Below are positions 27,531-38,159 of a stretch of DNA of 38,199 nt, piece after piece. A program made the translations under genes and the position numbers. The notes below the pieces were generated by a model that was given only the letters and a program-made list of their open reading frames with translations, did no database searches and was not told where the DNA came from. Source of the DNA: Bacteroidota bacterium (GTDB taxonomy: Bacteria > Bacteroidota > Bacteroidia > AKYH767-A > 2013-40CM-41-45). The stretch spans positions 1 through 38,199 of the forward strand of contig SHNE01000015.1 in the NCBI GenBank assembly GCA_004295015.1, given 5' to 3'. Numbering within the stretch: the first letter of the stretch is position 1; every line of letters starts with the position of its first letter.

Positions 27531-30500
27531 AAAATTATAAAACGTACTTTTTCGGGATTGGAAGTGTATTGTCTCTCTTGGGAGTAGTCTGGGCTGCGGA
27601 AACGCCTCTTGGTTTCTCAGATAATTTGTACAATGAAGCTACTTTTCTTCCCTCTGATTCTGATACCACCGCACTTCCTTATCCTTTCAAGGACAGGATA
27701 AGTGATCCATTCAGTGCTCCTTCGGATAATAGCCCTATGTATCTGAACGATCCGGCCAATGTCAAGACTGATGTGCAGTATGATCCGGATAACAATCGCT
27801 ATAACATCAATGATAATATAGGAGAAATGTTCTATAGGAACCCTTCCTATATGACATTTAATGAATTCGTGGAAAGTGAGTTTCATAAGTCTACAAAAGA
27901 CTACTGGAAGCTGCGTTCTACTGAAGACGATAAACTTACCAAGAAAGCATTTGCTCCTAAAATAACCATTAACAGCCTTGCCTTCGACAGAATTTTTGGA
28001 GGAAACACCATCGACATTCGTCCGCAAGGATCAGCTGAATTAAATTTTGCCGTCAATATTCAAAAGAATGAAAATCCGGCAGTTCCTGAAAAGCAGCGGA
28101 AAGTAACAACCTTCGACTTCAACGAGAAGATTCAGATGAATGTCATCGCTAACATCGGTGACAAGATGAAACTTACGATGAATTATAATACCGAGGCTAC
28201 GTTCGACTTCGAAAACAAAATGAAGCTGGAGTACACGGGTTACGAAGATGATATCATTAAAAAAATTGAAGCAGGAAACGTAAATCTGCCACTCAGCACC
28301 CAGCTCATCCAGGGTTCTCAAAGTCTATTCGGAATTAAAACACAGTTACAGTTTGGAAGAATGACTGTAACAAGTGTTTTCTCACAGCAAAAAGGAGAAG
28401 CAAAGACAATTGATGTTCAAGGTGGAGCACAAACAGTAACATTTGACATAAAAGCCGATCAGTACGAAAGCAACCGTCACTTTTTTCTTGGACAATATTT
28501 CAAAGATAATTACGATGCCAACCTGCGTGACCTGAACCGTATTGGTTCGGGAATCAATATCACCCGATTGGAAGTTTGGGTTACCTCACGTTCATTTGTT
28601 TCTTCACAAAATAATCAGAACAGAAACATTGTCGCCTTTGCTGATCTTGGAGAAAGCAATTTGGATCCAAACCAAACAATTCCATTTATAAATAATAACC
28701 CTCCATTTAATTTTATTGTTCCTTCTGACTCTTCAAACAATCTGCTCTATGGTGCCATTCCAACCACGAGCCTGCGTCAGATCTCTAATGCATCTTCAAT
28801 ACTTGATCCCCTCGCAAGCACCGGCTTCACCCGTACAAGAAATTTTGAAACCGTTGAGAATGCACGAATGCTTCAGCCCAATGAATATACACTCAACAAT
28901 CTCCTCGGATATATCTCCTTAAACACCACGCTTGAACCCAACCAGGTTCTTGCCGTTGCTTATGAATATACTTTGGGCGGTTCTGTTCATCAGGTAGGAG
29001 AATTAACAACATCAGCTATTGCTCCTCCGCCTGAGGCCTTGTTTGTGAAATTGATTCGCAGCACCAACTTTACTCCAAAGTTTTATACCTGGGATCTGAT
29101 GATGAAAAACATCTATTCCCTGAATGGCTATAACATCTCTCCTGAAAAATTTCGTCTGGATATCCTTTATCAGGATGACAGGATAGGCGGAAACATCAAT
29201 TACATCTCTGATGGCTGTGCAGATGTTCAGGGTATCCCCTTGATCAGATTGTTGAACCTTGATGATCTCAACTCAAACGGAGATCCTCAGCCGGATGGGT
29301 TGTTTGATTTTGTAAGTGGAATTACCATCAACAATCAGAATGGTCGAATCATTTTCCCCGTACGTGAACCTTTTGGAAGTTACCTCCGCAATAAATTTTG
29401 TGGTGATACAACGCTCGCTGATAAATATGGCTATTACGCTCTTTACGATTCTACAAAAACTGCTGCCCAACAACAGCCCGAGAAAAATAAGTTTACTCTC
29501 CATGGTACCTATCAAAGTTCTTCGGGATCGGATATTCCTCTGAATGCGATAAACGTTCCTCAGGGTTCTGTTAAAGTTACTGCCGGCGGACGACAACTTA
29601 CTGAAAACGTCGAGTACACAGTCGACTATACTCTTGGTCGTGTAAAAATTATTGATGAAGGTATTCTCAGATCCAACACGCCTATCAGCATATCATTGGA
29701 GAGTAACTCTCTTTTCAATCTCCAAACGAAAACAATGATTGGCAGTCGCTTCGACTATGTTTTCCATAAAGACCTGCAAGTTGGTGCTACGGTACTTCGT
29801 CTGACAGAAAGACCCTTGACTCAAAAAGTAAATATCGGAGATGAACCAATCGCGAATACGATGATAGGATTCGACGGAAATTACAGAACTGAATCACGCT
29901 TCCTTACCAAGTTACTTGACAAACTGCCGTTTTATAATACCAAGGAAGTGTCAACCATCACTTTCAGCGGCGAGGTTGCCAAATTATTTCCCGGACACTC
30001 AAGTGCAGTCGGAAAAGCAGGAACCTCCTATATCGACGATTTCGAAGGAGCCATCACGCCTTTGGACATGAAAAATCCGGGGTCTTGGTATCTCGCTTCT
30101 ACTCCGCTCGGTCAAAATGATCCGGGTATGTTTCCTGAGAGTCAGTACAACGATAGTTTGATCTACGGATTCAACCGTGCGCGCACTGCATGGTATTATG
30201 TTGATCCTCTTTTCCAAAGAAACCAGGGAGGAATCACACCGGCTGATATTGATGCGGATGACATGAGTAATAATTTTGTTCGCGAGATTCCTCAGGCTGA
30301 AATATTCCCTAACAAATCTCAACCAAACGGTCCCCAATCAATTACTTGTATGAACGTTGCCTTCTACCCTGAAGAACGCGGGCCCTACAATTATGATGTT
30401 TTACCTATGAGCGGCATTTCCGCCGGTATGAATGCATCCGGTTTACTCAATAACCCTGCATCGCGTTGGGGAGGTATCATGCGTAAGATCGAAACGAATG

Positions 30501-33500
30501 ATTTCGAAGCAAGCAATATCGAGTTCATACAGTTTTGGATGATGGACCCCTTTGCAGACGGTTCACTCAACGATGGTACAGGTGGAGAACTGTTTTTCAA
30601 CCTGGGTAGTGTTTCTGAGGATATTCTACGCGACGGACATAAATCATTTGAAAACGGACTTCCTGCACCTACCAATAATAATACAGTTGGAACTTCCGTA
30701 TGGGGCCAGTATCCAATTGAACAGTCCATCGTCAATGCTTTTGATAATGACCCGAACAGTAGAGCGGCACAGGATGTTGGTTTGGATGGTTTGAATGATG
30801 ACGGCGAAAGAACTTATTTTCAGGCGCCATATCTTAATTTGGTAAGTGCAAATTTTGCGGCAGCATTACCCAATGCGCAGGCTGACCCTTCGAATGATAA
30901 TTTTATTTATTATCTCAATCCGGATTACAGCGACGTGAATGCTTCTCCCCTTGAACGTTACAAATACTATAACGGTCAGCAAGGAAACTCTCCTGCAAAC
31001 GGAACGATTAACGGTGTGCAATCTACAGCTACCAGCCAGCCTGATGGTGAAGACATCAACCGTGATAACAACATGGATGTTGGAGAAAACTATTTTCAAT
31101 ACAAAGTTATTCTCAGACCCGGAAATATGGTTGTAGGTCAGAACTACATCACCGATATGCAAAAATCACCGGTACGATTTGCCAATAACACTACAGGCGA
31201 AGTGAAATGGTACCAGTTTAAAATTCCTGTAAAATCTCCTGAAAGAATTATTGGAGAAGTTGATTTGCAAAACATCCGTTTCATTAGGATGTTCATGAAG
31301 AATTTCGAAAAACCTGTTGTTTGTCGATTTGGTAAACTGGAATTCCTCCGTGGTGAATGGCGCCGTTATAACTTCTCTCTCTTACAACCGGGCGAATACA
31401 GTCCTACTCCGGAAGTTCCGGGAGGCACTCAATTTGAAATTTCATCTGTAAGCATCGAAGAAAATGGTAGTCGTCAGCCAATTTCTTACGTTCTTCCTCC
31501 CGGCATCGAAAAAGAACGTGATATAAGCACTACGCAGTTGTCTACATTAAACGAACAGTCCCTGGTGCTTCGTGTTTGTGAGTTGGAAGATGGCGATGCA
31601 AGAGCCGCTTACAAGAATACTCAGGTAGACCTTCGTGCCTACAAAAAAATGAAAATGTTTATTCATGCCGAATCATCGGGCATAAGTGACAATTTACAAA
31701 ACGGAGAATTACACGCATTTGTGAGGCTTGGTAGCGATTTCAATGATAACTACTACGAATATGAAATTCCTCTTGTTGTTTCTTCCTGGAATTCAACTTC
31801 CCGTGAAGAAGTATGGCCAGAAGGAAACAACATGGAAATCGATTTGGAAAAATTGGTTGATGCAAAATTGCTGCGAAACAATGCCATCCTATCTAATTCA
31901 ACGGTTACACTTCTCACTCCTTATCGGGTTGTCGACGGCGACCGAACTATTATCATTAAAGGAACGCCAAACCTAAGTAGTGTCCGATCTATAATGATCG
32001 GTGTAAGAAATCCTAAAGATCCCAATGGAGACGGCCCGAAAATTTGTGCAGAAGTATGGGTGAATGAATTAAGGTTGTCAGACTTCGATGAAAAAGGTGG
32101 CTGGGCTGCTACTGCCCGGGTAACAACAAAACTTGCTGACCTGGGAACATTCACAATTACTGGCTTGCACAGTACTGCCGGATGGGGAAGCATAGAAAAG
32201 AAAGTAAGTGAGCGTGACAAAGAAAATAAATCCAGTTATGACATTGCCACAACGATAGAACTCGGAAAATTCCTTCCTGAAAAATCAGGAATTAAAGTTC
32301 CCATATATTTTGGTTATGGTGAATTGTTCGTAAATCCCGAGTACAATCCTCTTGATCCCGATGTTAAACTGAATAAAGCACTTGATGCTACGCCGAATAC
32401 CGAGGTGAGAGACTCGATTAAAAAGCAAGTACAGGATTATACCCAAAGAAAGAACCTCAATTTTACCAATGTCAGAAAAACAAAAACCGGCTCTGCGGGG
32501 AAAAATCATATTTATGATGTGGAGAACCTGAACTTCACCTATGCCTACACGGAAATTTATCAAAGAAATTACAATACAGAATATAGCCTCGCTAAGACCC
32601 ATCAGGGAATCATAGGATATAATTATAATACATCAGCTAAACCAATAGTACCTTTCGAAAAATCAAGAGCCCTCGATAAAAAAGGCTTGAAGCTGATAAA
32701 AGATTTTAATTTCAATCCACTCCCATCAAGTCTGAATTTCAGAGCGAGTTTGGACAGAAGTTATTCTGAAACCCAACTTAGAAATAATTCAGGTTTTGCT
32801 TTTGCAATAGATCCAACCTTCATCAAGACCTATACAATGCAAAGAACCTACGGTCTGAATTGGGATTTTACCCGTTCACTGAAATTTGATTTCAATGCCA
32901 CGGCCAATGCAATGATTGACGAACCAATCGGGAGATTAGATACACGTGAAGAAAGAGATTCAGTAAAAGAAAATCTGGCTCGACTTGGCCGTCTTACACG
33001 CTATAACCATGGAGCTAATTTAACTTATACTGTTCCCTTCAACAAAATTCCATTCATGGAATGGATCAATGGCAATGTTCGTTACGGGGGAAATTACAGC
33101 TGGCAGGCTTCACCTTTATACAGAGATTCCCTGGATGACCGGATTAAATCAAATCCATGGGCTAATACGATTCAGAACTCGCGTACAATACAGTACAATG
33201 CCAATTTTACTTTGACAACACTGTACAATAACGTTCCCTATCTGAAAAAAATTAATTCGGCAGGAGGCGGAAGAGGAAGAGATCAGGCAAGACCGGTAAA
33301 ACCTAAGTCTCCTAAAGATAGTTTAGCTGCAGATAGTGTGAAGACAAAGAAGCCTTCTCAAATCGAACCCATCGTTAAAGAGTTTGTTAAGTTACTAATG
33401 ATGTTCAAGACTGCATCCTTCACCTATAGTGTGACAGATGGAACAGCTCTTCCTGGTTTCAGAGGAACACCGGACTGGGTCGGACAAGACTGGAACTTTG

Positions 33501-34744
33501 ACGGAGAAAAAGGTGCTCCGGGATGGGGATTCCTTTTTGGATCACAAAAAGATCCGAGACCTGATGCTGTCAAATACAATTGGCTGACGACAGACTCTAC
33601 GCTAAATTCATTTTTCACCACCACACATCAGGAAAATTTTTCTGCAAGGATCAGTGCCGAACCAATAAAAAGTTTGAAGATCGAGTTGACAGGAAACAGA
33701 AATTTCTCAGTCTCCCGTTCCGAATATTACCGCTATGGTTCCGATGGAGTGTTCAGGTCATACAGTCCAACCGAAACAGGAAACTATTCCATTTCATACC
33801 TCACCTGGAGTACGCAGTTTGTAAAAGATGCGGAAGATTATTCCAATACCAATTTTGAAACATTCAAAACCAACCTTGGTACTGTTTCGGCTTTACTTGC
33901 TTCTGATAATCCGAATTCTTCTGGAACTATTGACACTTCCGGCTATACTGCAGGTTACGGCAGATCGCAGCAAGAGGTGTTAACCTATGCATTCCTTGCC
34001 GCCTATTCAGGCAAGACACCCTCTAAAAAAACAAATGAACGTTTTCCTAAAATCCCAAAGCCTAACTGGAGAGTAACCTATGATGGATTAAGCAGAGTGA
34101 AAGCTTTCCAGAAAATTATTCAGTCTTTCAGTTTGTCACATGGATATCGCTCTACATACAGCATCAATTCATTCTCGCAAAATCTATTGTATGAAGAGCA
34201 GAACAGTGCTCCTTCAAGGAGAGACACAGCAGGAAATTTTGTTCCACGCTATGCTATCCAACAAGTAACCATTGCAGAACAGCTAGCTCCTTTGATCGGG
34301 ATCGATATTACCTGGAAAAATTCCTTGCAAACCCGATTTGAAATTAAGCGCGACAGAACGCTGACACTGGCTTATTCAAATATCCAGGTCACCGAGGTGA
34401 GAGGAATTGAATATGTGATCGGGCTGGGATACAAAATTAAAAAAGTTAGGTTCCCTATAGGCTTGGGAAGAGGTAAGAAACCGGTTAACGACTTAAGCCT
34501 GCGTGCCGACTTCAACTTAAGAAAGAATACAACAATCCTGAGAAAGCTAATCGAAAATACAAATCAACCAAGTTCAGGAAGCACAACGATGGGTGTTAAA
34601 CTCAGCGCCGACTACCCTGTTACTGATCGCTTCAACGTTCGTTTGTTCTACGATTGGAACGCCAATGATCCCTTTGTGTCATCGAGCTATCCTACTTCGA
34701 ATACCAATGCAGGTATAAGTATCCGCTTTACCCTGGCACAATAA
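27527..34744 (+). CDS. sprA: SprA, outer-membrane translocon of the type IX secretion system
   Basis: At 2405 residues this matches the size of Flavobacterium SprA, the very large barrel that moves folded cargo with C-terminal sorting domains across the outer membrane. The N-terminus is a signal peptide (MKNYKTYFFGIGSVLSLLG, then VVWAAE). Internal hallmarks include PQGSAELNFAVNIQKN, YIDDFEGAITPLDMKNPGSW and ARVTTKLADLGTFTITG, and the protein ends in SIRFTLAQ. It is also known in gliding as a motility protein. The start is TTG, because the frame offers no closer ATG and the signal peptide begins there. The reading frame is intact. The first gene of the window encodes the kind of sorting domain this translocon handles. 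The order ruvA, sprA, gcvH, vanZ is conserved in the phylum. Confidence 0.97.
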   Translation: MKNYKTYFFGIGSVLSLLGVVWAAETPLGFSDNLYNEATFLPSDSDTTALPYPFKDRISDPFSAPSDNSPMYLNDPANVKTDVQYDPDNNRYNINDNIGEMFYRNPSYMTFNEFVESEFHKSTKDYWKLRSTEDDKLTKKAFAPKITINSLAFDRIFGGNTIDIRPQGSAELNFAVNIQKNENPAVPEKQRKVTTFDFNEKIQMNVIANIGDKMKLTMNYNTEATFDFENKMKLEYTGYEDDIIKKIEAGNVNLPLSTQLIQGSQSLFGIKTQLQFGRMTVTSVFSQQKGEAKTIDVQGGAQTVTFDIKADQYESNRHFFLGQYFKDNYDANLRDLNRIGSGINITRLEVWVTSRSFVSSQNNQNRNIVAFADLGESNLDPNQTIPFINNNPPFNFIVPSDSSNNLLYGAIPTTSLRQISNASSILDPLASTGFTRTRNFETVENARMLQPNEYTLNNLLGYISLNTTLEPNQVLAVAYEYTLGGSVHQVGELTTSAIAPPPEALFVKLIRSTNFTPKFYTWDLMMKNIYSLNGYNISPEKFRLDILYQDDRIGGNINYISDGCADVQGIPLIRLLNLDDLNSNGDPQPDGLFDFVSGITINNQNGRIIFPVREPFGSYLRNKFCGDTTLADKYGYYALYDSTKTAAQQQPEKNKFTLHGTYQSSSGSDIPLNAINVPQGSVKVTAGGRQLTENVEYTVDYTLGRVKIIDEGILRSNTPISISLESNSLFNLQTKTMIGSRFDYVFHKDLQVGATVLRLTERPLTQKVNIGDEPIANTMIGFDGNYRTESRFLTKLLDKLPFYNTKEVSTITFSGEVAKLFPGHSSAVGKAGTSYIDDFEGAITPLDMKNPGSWYLASTPLGQNDPGMFPESQYNDSLIYGFNRARTAWYYVDPLFQRNQGGITPADIDADDMSNNFVREIPQAEIFPNKSQPNGPQSITCMNVAFYPEERGPYNYDVLPMSGISAGMNASGLLNNPASRWGGIMRKIETNDFEASNIEFIQFWMMDPFADGSLNDGTGGELFFNLGSVSEDILRDGHKSFENGLPAPTNNNTVGTSVWGQYPIEQSIVNAFDNDPNSRAAQDVGLDGLNDDGERTYFQAPYLNLVSANFAAALPNAQADPSNDNFIYYLNPDYSDVNASPLERYKYYNGQQGNSPANGTINGVQSTATSQPDGEDINRDNNMDVGENYFQYKVILRPGNMVVGQNYITDMQKSPVRFANNTTGEVKWYQFKIPVKSPERIIGEVDLQNIRFIRMFMKNFEKPVVCRFGKLEFLRGEWRRYNFSLLQPGEYSPTPEVPGGTQFEISSVSIEENGSRQPISYVLPPGIEKERDISTTQLSTLNEQSLVLRVCELEDGDARAAYKNTQVDLRAYKKMKMFIHAESSGISDNLQNGELHAFVRLGSDFNDNYYEYEIPLVVSSWNSTSREEVWPEGNNMEIDLEKLVDAKLLRNNAILSNSTVTLLTPYRVVDGDRTIIIKGTPNLSSVRSIMIGVRNPKDPNGDGPKICAEVWVNELRLSDFDEKGGWAATARVTTKLADLGTFTITGLHSTAGWGSIEKKVSERDKENKSSYDIATTIELGKFLPEKSGIKVPIYFGYGELFVNPEYNPLDPDVKLNKALDATPNTEVRDSIKKQVQDYTQRKNLNFTNVRKTKTGSAGKNHIYDVENLNFTYAYTEIYQRNYNTEYSLAKTHQGIIGYNYNTSAKPIVPFEKSRALDKKGLKLIKDFNFNPLPSSLNFRASLDRSYSETQLRNNSGFAFAIDPTFIKTYTMQRTYGLNWDFTRSLKFDFNATANAMIDEPIGRLDTREERDSVKENLARLGRLTRYNHGANLTYTVPFNKIPFMEWINGNVRYGGNYSWQASPLYRDSLDDRIKSNPWANTIQNSRTIQYNANFTLTTLYNNVPYLKKINSAGGGRGRDQARPVKPKSPKDSLAADSVKTKKPSQIEPIVKEFVKLLMMFKTASFTYSVTDGTALPGFRGTPDWVGQDWNFDGEKGAPGWGFLFGSQKDPRPDAVKYNWLTTDSTLNSFFTTTHQENFSARISAEPIKSLKIELTGNRNFSVSRSEYYRYGSDGVFRSYSPTETGNYSISYLTWSTQFVKDAEDYSNTNFETFKTNLGTVSALLASDNPNSSGTIDTSGYTAGYGRSQQEVLTYAFLAAYSGKTPSKKTNERFPKIPKPNWRVTYDGLSRVKAFQKIIQSFSLSHGYRSTYSINSFSQNLLYEEQNSAPSRRDTAGNFVPRYAIQQVTIAEQLAPLIGIDITWKNSLQTRFEIKRDRTLTLAYSNIQVTEVRGIEYVIGLGYKIKKVRFPIGLGRGKKPVNDLSLRADFNLRKNTTILRKLIENTNQPSSGSTTMGVKLSADYPVTDRFNVRLFYDWNANDPFVSSSYPTSNTNAGISIRFTLAQ

Positions 34745-34745
34745 G

Positions 34746-34773
34746 AATTTCGGAGAATAGATCCTTCGAAATT
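34746..34773. repeat. Hairpin after sprA
   Basis: Arms aatttcggag (34746-34755) and cttcgaaatt (34764-34773) pair over ten positions with one G-T, around an 8-base loop. It starts right after the sprA stop. There is no T-run, so it may protect the 3' end or act as a weak terminator before the separate gcvH promoter. Confidence 0.4.
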
Positions 34774-34827
34774 TCACGCATTCAGATTAGTACAATTATT
34801 TATTCAATATAATTATCAACCACCCGA

Positions 34828-34857
34828 TTGTCATTTCCTAAAATACTTATAGGTTTG
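34828..34857 (+). promoter_or_regulatory. Promoter of gcvH-vanZ-ubiX
   Basis: TTG at 34828-34830, 19 bases, then TAGGTTTG at 34850-34857, an exact match to the phylum's -33/-7 pattern. Transcription would start near 34863, about 12 bases before the gcvH ATG. Confidence 0.7.
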
Positions 34858-34874
34858 ACTAAAATTTCAAAATC

Positions 34875-35255
34875 ATGAATTTCCCAGAAAATTTAAAGTA
34901 CACGAAAGATCACGAGTGGATACGTGTAGAAGGCAATGAAGTCGTAATAGGAATAACTGAATTCGCCCAAAGCGAACTTGGCGATATCGTTTATGTTGAA
35001 ATTGAAACTGAAGGCGATACAATTGACAAAGAAGCAGTCTTCGGTACGGTAGAAGCTGTTAAAACGGTTTCTGATCTTTTTATGCCGGTAACAGGTAAAA
35101 TTTTAGTCTTCAATAAAGACCTCGAATCGGAGCCTGAAGCGATTAACAAAGATCCTTATGGTAAAGGCTGGATGATTCGTGTGCAAATGAGCGACTCAAG
35201 CGAAGTCGACAGCTTACTTAGTGCTGCCGATTATAAACAGCTCATAGGTGTCTAA
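34875..35255 (+). CDS. gcvH: Glycine cleavage system H protein
   Basis: The 126-residue lipoyl carrier of the glycine cleavage system shuttles the aminomethyl group between the P and T proteins. The lipoylated residue is Lys62 in [13 protein letters not shown]. The opening [13 protein letters not shown] and the later [13 protein letters not shown] are standard. The P and T protein genes are not in this window. It has its own promoter, and the VanZ-like gene follows after 12 bases. Confidence 0.97.
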   Translation: MNFPENLKYTKDHEWIRVEGNEVVIGITEFAQSELGDIVYVEIETEGDTIDKEAVFGTVEAVKTVSDLFMPVTGKILVFNKDLESEPEAINKDPYGKGWMIRVQMSDSSEVDSLLSAADYKQLIGV

Positions 35256-35267
35256 GAAAAAATAAAT

Positions 35268-35663
35268 ATGTTTCTACGTTATCACCTGCCCACTTTATTG
35301 TGGGCACTTTTTATTCTGACCATTTGTGCTGTTCCCGGAGACCGCATTCCGAAACTTAGTTTTCTGGAATGGCTCAAACCGGATAAAATTGTTCATCTCT
35401 TAGTATTTGGCATGTTATGCATTTTATTGCTCCGCAGTTTCCTCGATGCAAATGCACTAAACTTATCTGAAAAAAATGCAATCATCATAGCACTTAGTAT
35501 TTGCATAGTTTATGGAGCACTGGTTGAATTCCTTCAATACAGCGTTTTTATTAACCGAAGCGGAGATGTAAGGGATGCCATTGCAAATTCTATTGGCGCA
35601 TTTTTAGGATGGTGGGCATATAATCGTTTTTTCAAGAAGCAGAAAAAGAAACTCAAAGCCTGA
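35268..35663 (+). CDS. VanZ-like membrane protein
   Basis: A 131-residue protein with four hydrophobic helices, the size and layout of VanZ-like proteins. The family signature is visible as DKIVHLLVFGMLC in helix 2 and YGALVEFLQ near helix 3, with the SGDVRDAIANSIGAFLGW segment at the end. VanZ itself gives low-level teicoplanin resistance, but most members have no known role. Some are linked to cell envelope functions. It is 12 bases after gcvH, in a pairing common in Bacteroidota. Confidence 0.85.
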   Translation: MFLRYHLPTLLWALFILTICAVPGDRIPKLSFLEWLKPDKIVHLLVFGMLCILLLRSFLDANALNLSEKNAIIIALSICIVYGALVEFLQYSVFINRSGDVRDAIANSIGAFLGWWAYNRFFKKQKKKLKA

Positions 35664-35701
35664 TTTTTTGTTACCTTGTCTCTACGACTCAATTAATCTC
35701 C

Positions 35702-36268
35702 ATGTCCAAACATAAAATCATAGTAGGAATAACCGGTGCCAGTGGCTCAGTCTATGCAAAGGTCTTATTAGACAAATTAGCAAAGCTTCAAGAGCAAATA
35801 GACACAGTCGGCGTGGTGATGTCTGACAATGCCAAAGCTGTTTGGAAATTGGAATTGAAAAATTCCGATTTTGAAAATATTCCTTTTAAAACCTTTGCCA
35901 AAAACGACTTCTTCGCTCCTTTTGCCAGTGGCTCGGCAAAGTTCGAGACGATGATTATCTGCCCTTGCTCCATGGGAACAATGGGAAGAATCGCACAAGG
36001 AATTTCCAATGACCTTATCACACGTGCTGCTGATGTCATTCTAAAAGAAAGAAGAAAACTTATCTTGGTACTTCGTGATACTCCATACAGCCTCATTCAT
36101 ATCAATAATATGAAGGCCATTACCGAGGCCGGAGGAATTATCTGCCCTGCCTCCCCCTCTTTTTATTCAAGCCCTTCAAACTTTGAAGAATTAGCTGCAA
36201 CAGTGGTTGACCGTGTTGTTGATCTGGCAGGATTGAATCATTCTGCTTATAGGTGGAGTGAGAAATAA
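35702..36268 (+). CDS. ubiX: Flavin prenyltransferase UbiX
   Basis: A 188-residue flavoprotein that attaches a dimethylallyl group to reduced FMN, making the prenyl-FMN cofactor of UbiD-type decarboxylases. The start KIIVGITGASGSVYAKVLL, the CPCSMGTMGRIAQGISNDLI segment and LVLRDTPYSLIHINNM are diagnostic. The gene follows the VanZ-like gene after 38 bases. No ubiD partner is in the window. Confidence 0.95.
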   Translation: MSKHKIIVGITGASGSVYAKVLLDKLAKLQEQIDTVGVVMSDNAKAVWKLELKNSDFENIPFKTFAKNDFFAPFASGSAKFETMIICPCSMGTMGRIAQGISNDLITRAADVILKERRKLILVLRDTPYSLIHINNMKAITEAGGIICPASPSFYSSPSNFEELAATVVDRVVDLAGLNHSAYRWSEK

Positions 36269-36891
36269 AATTGCGCCGGTTATAGGATTTTTTTGTGGAG
36301 AAACCTGATTTGCACAACAAGTTTTGAAGGTTTTTTAATACAGCCGGGTAGACTATTCCCCCGCATGGTGGAATTACCTCGCACACTGACTTCCATACAA
36401 CATTCCAACCTGCTGGAGTTTATACCAAGGATATCAATCTTAGTTTTGCATTAACGCGCTGCAATGAAGGAATGAGTTTGAGCTCGGGCTTTCATACAAT
36501 AATCGCCGAATGGCCTTTTAGAAATCATTTGGGAATGTAGCAGAGAACTGCAACTCGGCTTTGCATTTTTATCTTCCAATAAATCCTTCGTAAGATTTTC
36601 AATACCCTGATTTGATTTGGATGATCAAAAAAACCGTGCCGCTTTATCACAGAATTGTCATAAAAAAATTGCCGAAAATTCTTGAAAAAGCCCTAAAACA
36701 CTCATTTCCACCGCTGCTTGTTCATAATAAATTTAACTTCTTTTTTGCAGGAATTTTATGTGATTGATTCTCTTTGCATTAGATTATCCTCCAAAAACGG
36801 TGGAATAAAAGTGAGATTTGTTCGTTATTATTCCTTGACAGCACATCGAATGTTGTGTATATTCGTCTAACCAAAAACAAAGCCCGGTACT
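36269..36891. other. 623-base intergenic region after ubiX
   Basis: No intact gene. A frame open from about 36349 to the TAG at 36538-36540 reads like protein (HGGITSHTDFHTTFQPAGVY, then TKDINLSFALTR) but lacks a start codon near its beginning. It could be a remnant. A weak stem aaacct/aggttt (36300-36332) followed by Ts lies shortly after ubiX and may be a terminator. A promoter for the next small gene lies at the right end. Confidence 0.4.
36835..36865 (+). promoter_or_regulatory. Promoter of the 61-residue protein gene
   Basis: TTG (36835-36837), 20 bases, then TATATTCG (36858-36865), one change from TAnnTTTG. The predicted start near 36871 leaves a leader of about 20 bases. Confidence 0.5.
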
Positions 36892-37077
36892 ATGTTTGAA
36901 TACACCAAGCAAATCCTTACTAAGGTTAGTTTTGATAAAAGTCTTTTTAGAAAAGAACTCATCAAAGCATTGAGGCTATTGAAAAAAGATGAACGATTGT
37001 TACTAAAAGTCTGGTGCGTGGCATCCTTTTCCACATACTCAGATGTAATCATAGATGTATTCAGGAAGTTTGCCTGA
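36892..37077 (+). CDS. Small hypothetical protein, 61 residues
   Basis: A short, basic, helix-rich protein beginning [19 protein letters not shown], followed by a lysine-rich stretch around [16 protein letters not shown] recall similar short proteins in other Bacteroidota, always uncharacterised, so I treat it as a real gene. Support comes from a well-spaced promoter directly upstream and a frame that fills the leaderless space. It has no signal peptide or membrane segment. Its 3' end overlaps the 3' end of queG by 17 bases on the opposite strand. Confidence 0.7.
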   Translation: MFEYTKQILTKVSFDKSLFRKELIKALRLLKKDERLLLKVWCVASFSTYSDVIIDVFRKFA

Positions 37078-38002
37078 TAAAATCAAGATTTCTTTTTAAG
37101 CCTTCATAGCCTGTGCGCTTTACAGCGGACGAATCGAAAATTTTATTGAATACATCATGACTGATTTCTTCCCAGTCCTGGCTTGTCATATTCATCAACT
37201 CAGCTTTGGGATGAAATGCAATTTCTTTGTGTGCTTTTGAAAAACGATTCCAGGGACAAACGTCCTGGCATACATCGCAACCAAATACCCAATCGTCAAA
37301 TTTTCCTTTTACAGAGGCGGGTATCTCCCCTTTTAGTTCGATCGTGAAATAAGAAATGCATTTACTTCCATCCACAACCTGCGGTTGAATGATGGCCGCT
37401 GTCGGACAAGCATCAATGCATCGGGTGCAGGTTCCACAATAATCTTCAATCGGTCCGTCGGGACTCAGATCTATATCTACTATCAATTCTGCAATGAAAA
37501 AAAATGAACCTTGCTTTTTCGTAATCAGGTTTGCATTTTTTCCGATCCAACCCAGTCCACTTTTCTTAGCCCAGGCTTTTTCAAGTACAGGTGCTGAATC
37601 AACAAACGCGCGACCATTTATATCGCCTATCTTCTCCTGAAGACAAAACAAAAGCTCCTTTAACTTATCCTTGATCACAAAATGATAGTCTGTTCCATAG
37701 GCATACTTCGAAATCTTCGGCGCCGAAGGATCTGCTTGCTTCTGTTCAGGAAAATAATTGTACAAAAGAGAAATTACTGATTTAGCTCCATCAACCAGCT
37801 TACTTGGATCCAAACGCTTATCAAAATAGTTGGCCATATAGGCCATCTTCCCATGCTTGTTTTGAAGAAGCCATTTCTCCAGGTGTGGTGCCTCTTCTTC
37901 CAAAAATTCCGCTTTGGAAATTCCGCAAAAGTCAAAACCAAGACGCATTGCTTCCTCTTTCACCAAATTTGCTCGAATGACAGAAGCGGAATAAACACTC
38001 AT
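37061..38002 (-). CDS. queG: Epoxyqueuosine reductase QueG
   Basis: The 313-residue iron-sulfur and cobalamin enzyme performs the last step of queuosine synthesis, reducing epoxyqueuosine to queuosine in tRNA. Two [4Fe-4S] motifs are clear: [12 protein letters not shown] (Cys189, 192, 195, 199) and CDVCQDVCP (Cys242, 245, 249), with Cys215 between them. The catalytic aspartate is Asp135 in [12 protein letters not shown]. It lacks the C-terminal HEAT repeats found in some Gram-positive forms. No other queuosine genes are in the window. It converges on, and overlaps, the small gene beside it. Confidence 0.95.
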   Translation of the reverse strand: MSVYSASVIRANLVKEEAMRLGFDFCGISKAEFLEEEAPHLEKWLLQNKHGKMAYMANYFDKRLDPSKLVDGAKSVISLLYNYFPEQKQADPSAPKISKYAYGTDYHFVIKDKLKELLFCLQEKIGDINGRAFVDSAPVLEKAWAKKSGLGWIGKNANLITKKQGSFFFIAELIVDIDLSPDGPIEDYCGTCTRCIDACPTAAIIQPQVVDGSKCISYFTIELKGEIPASVKGKFDDWVFGCDVCQDVCPWNRFSKAHKEIAFHPKAELMNMTSQDWEEISHDVFNKIFDSSAVKRTGYEGLKRNLDFIRQTS

Positions 38003-38159
38003 CTATTATTGCTAAATCTAATTCTGAAAAATTACGATATTATTAATTGATAATTTCTGTGGTTAATATTTTTTGCCACGAATGCACCTTTAGACCCCAA
38101 GCTAATGGTTAATCCCAAAGATTGATGTTAGTGAAGAGGAGCAAATTACTAAAGCAGGA

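Noticed and set aside
27617..28027. 136-residue open frame on the minus strand inside sprA
   Set aside because: It is antisense within the sprA gene; several similar ones occur along this 7-kb gene as expected by chance.
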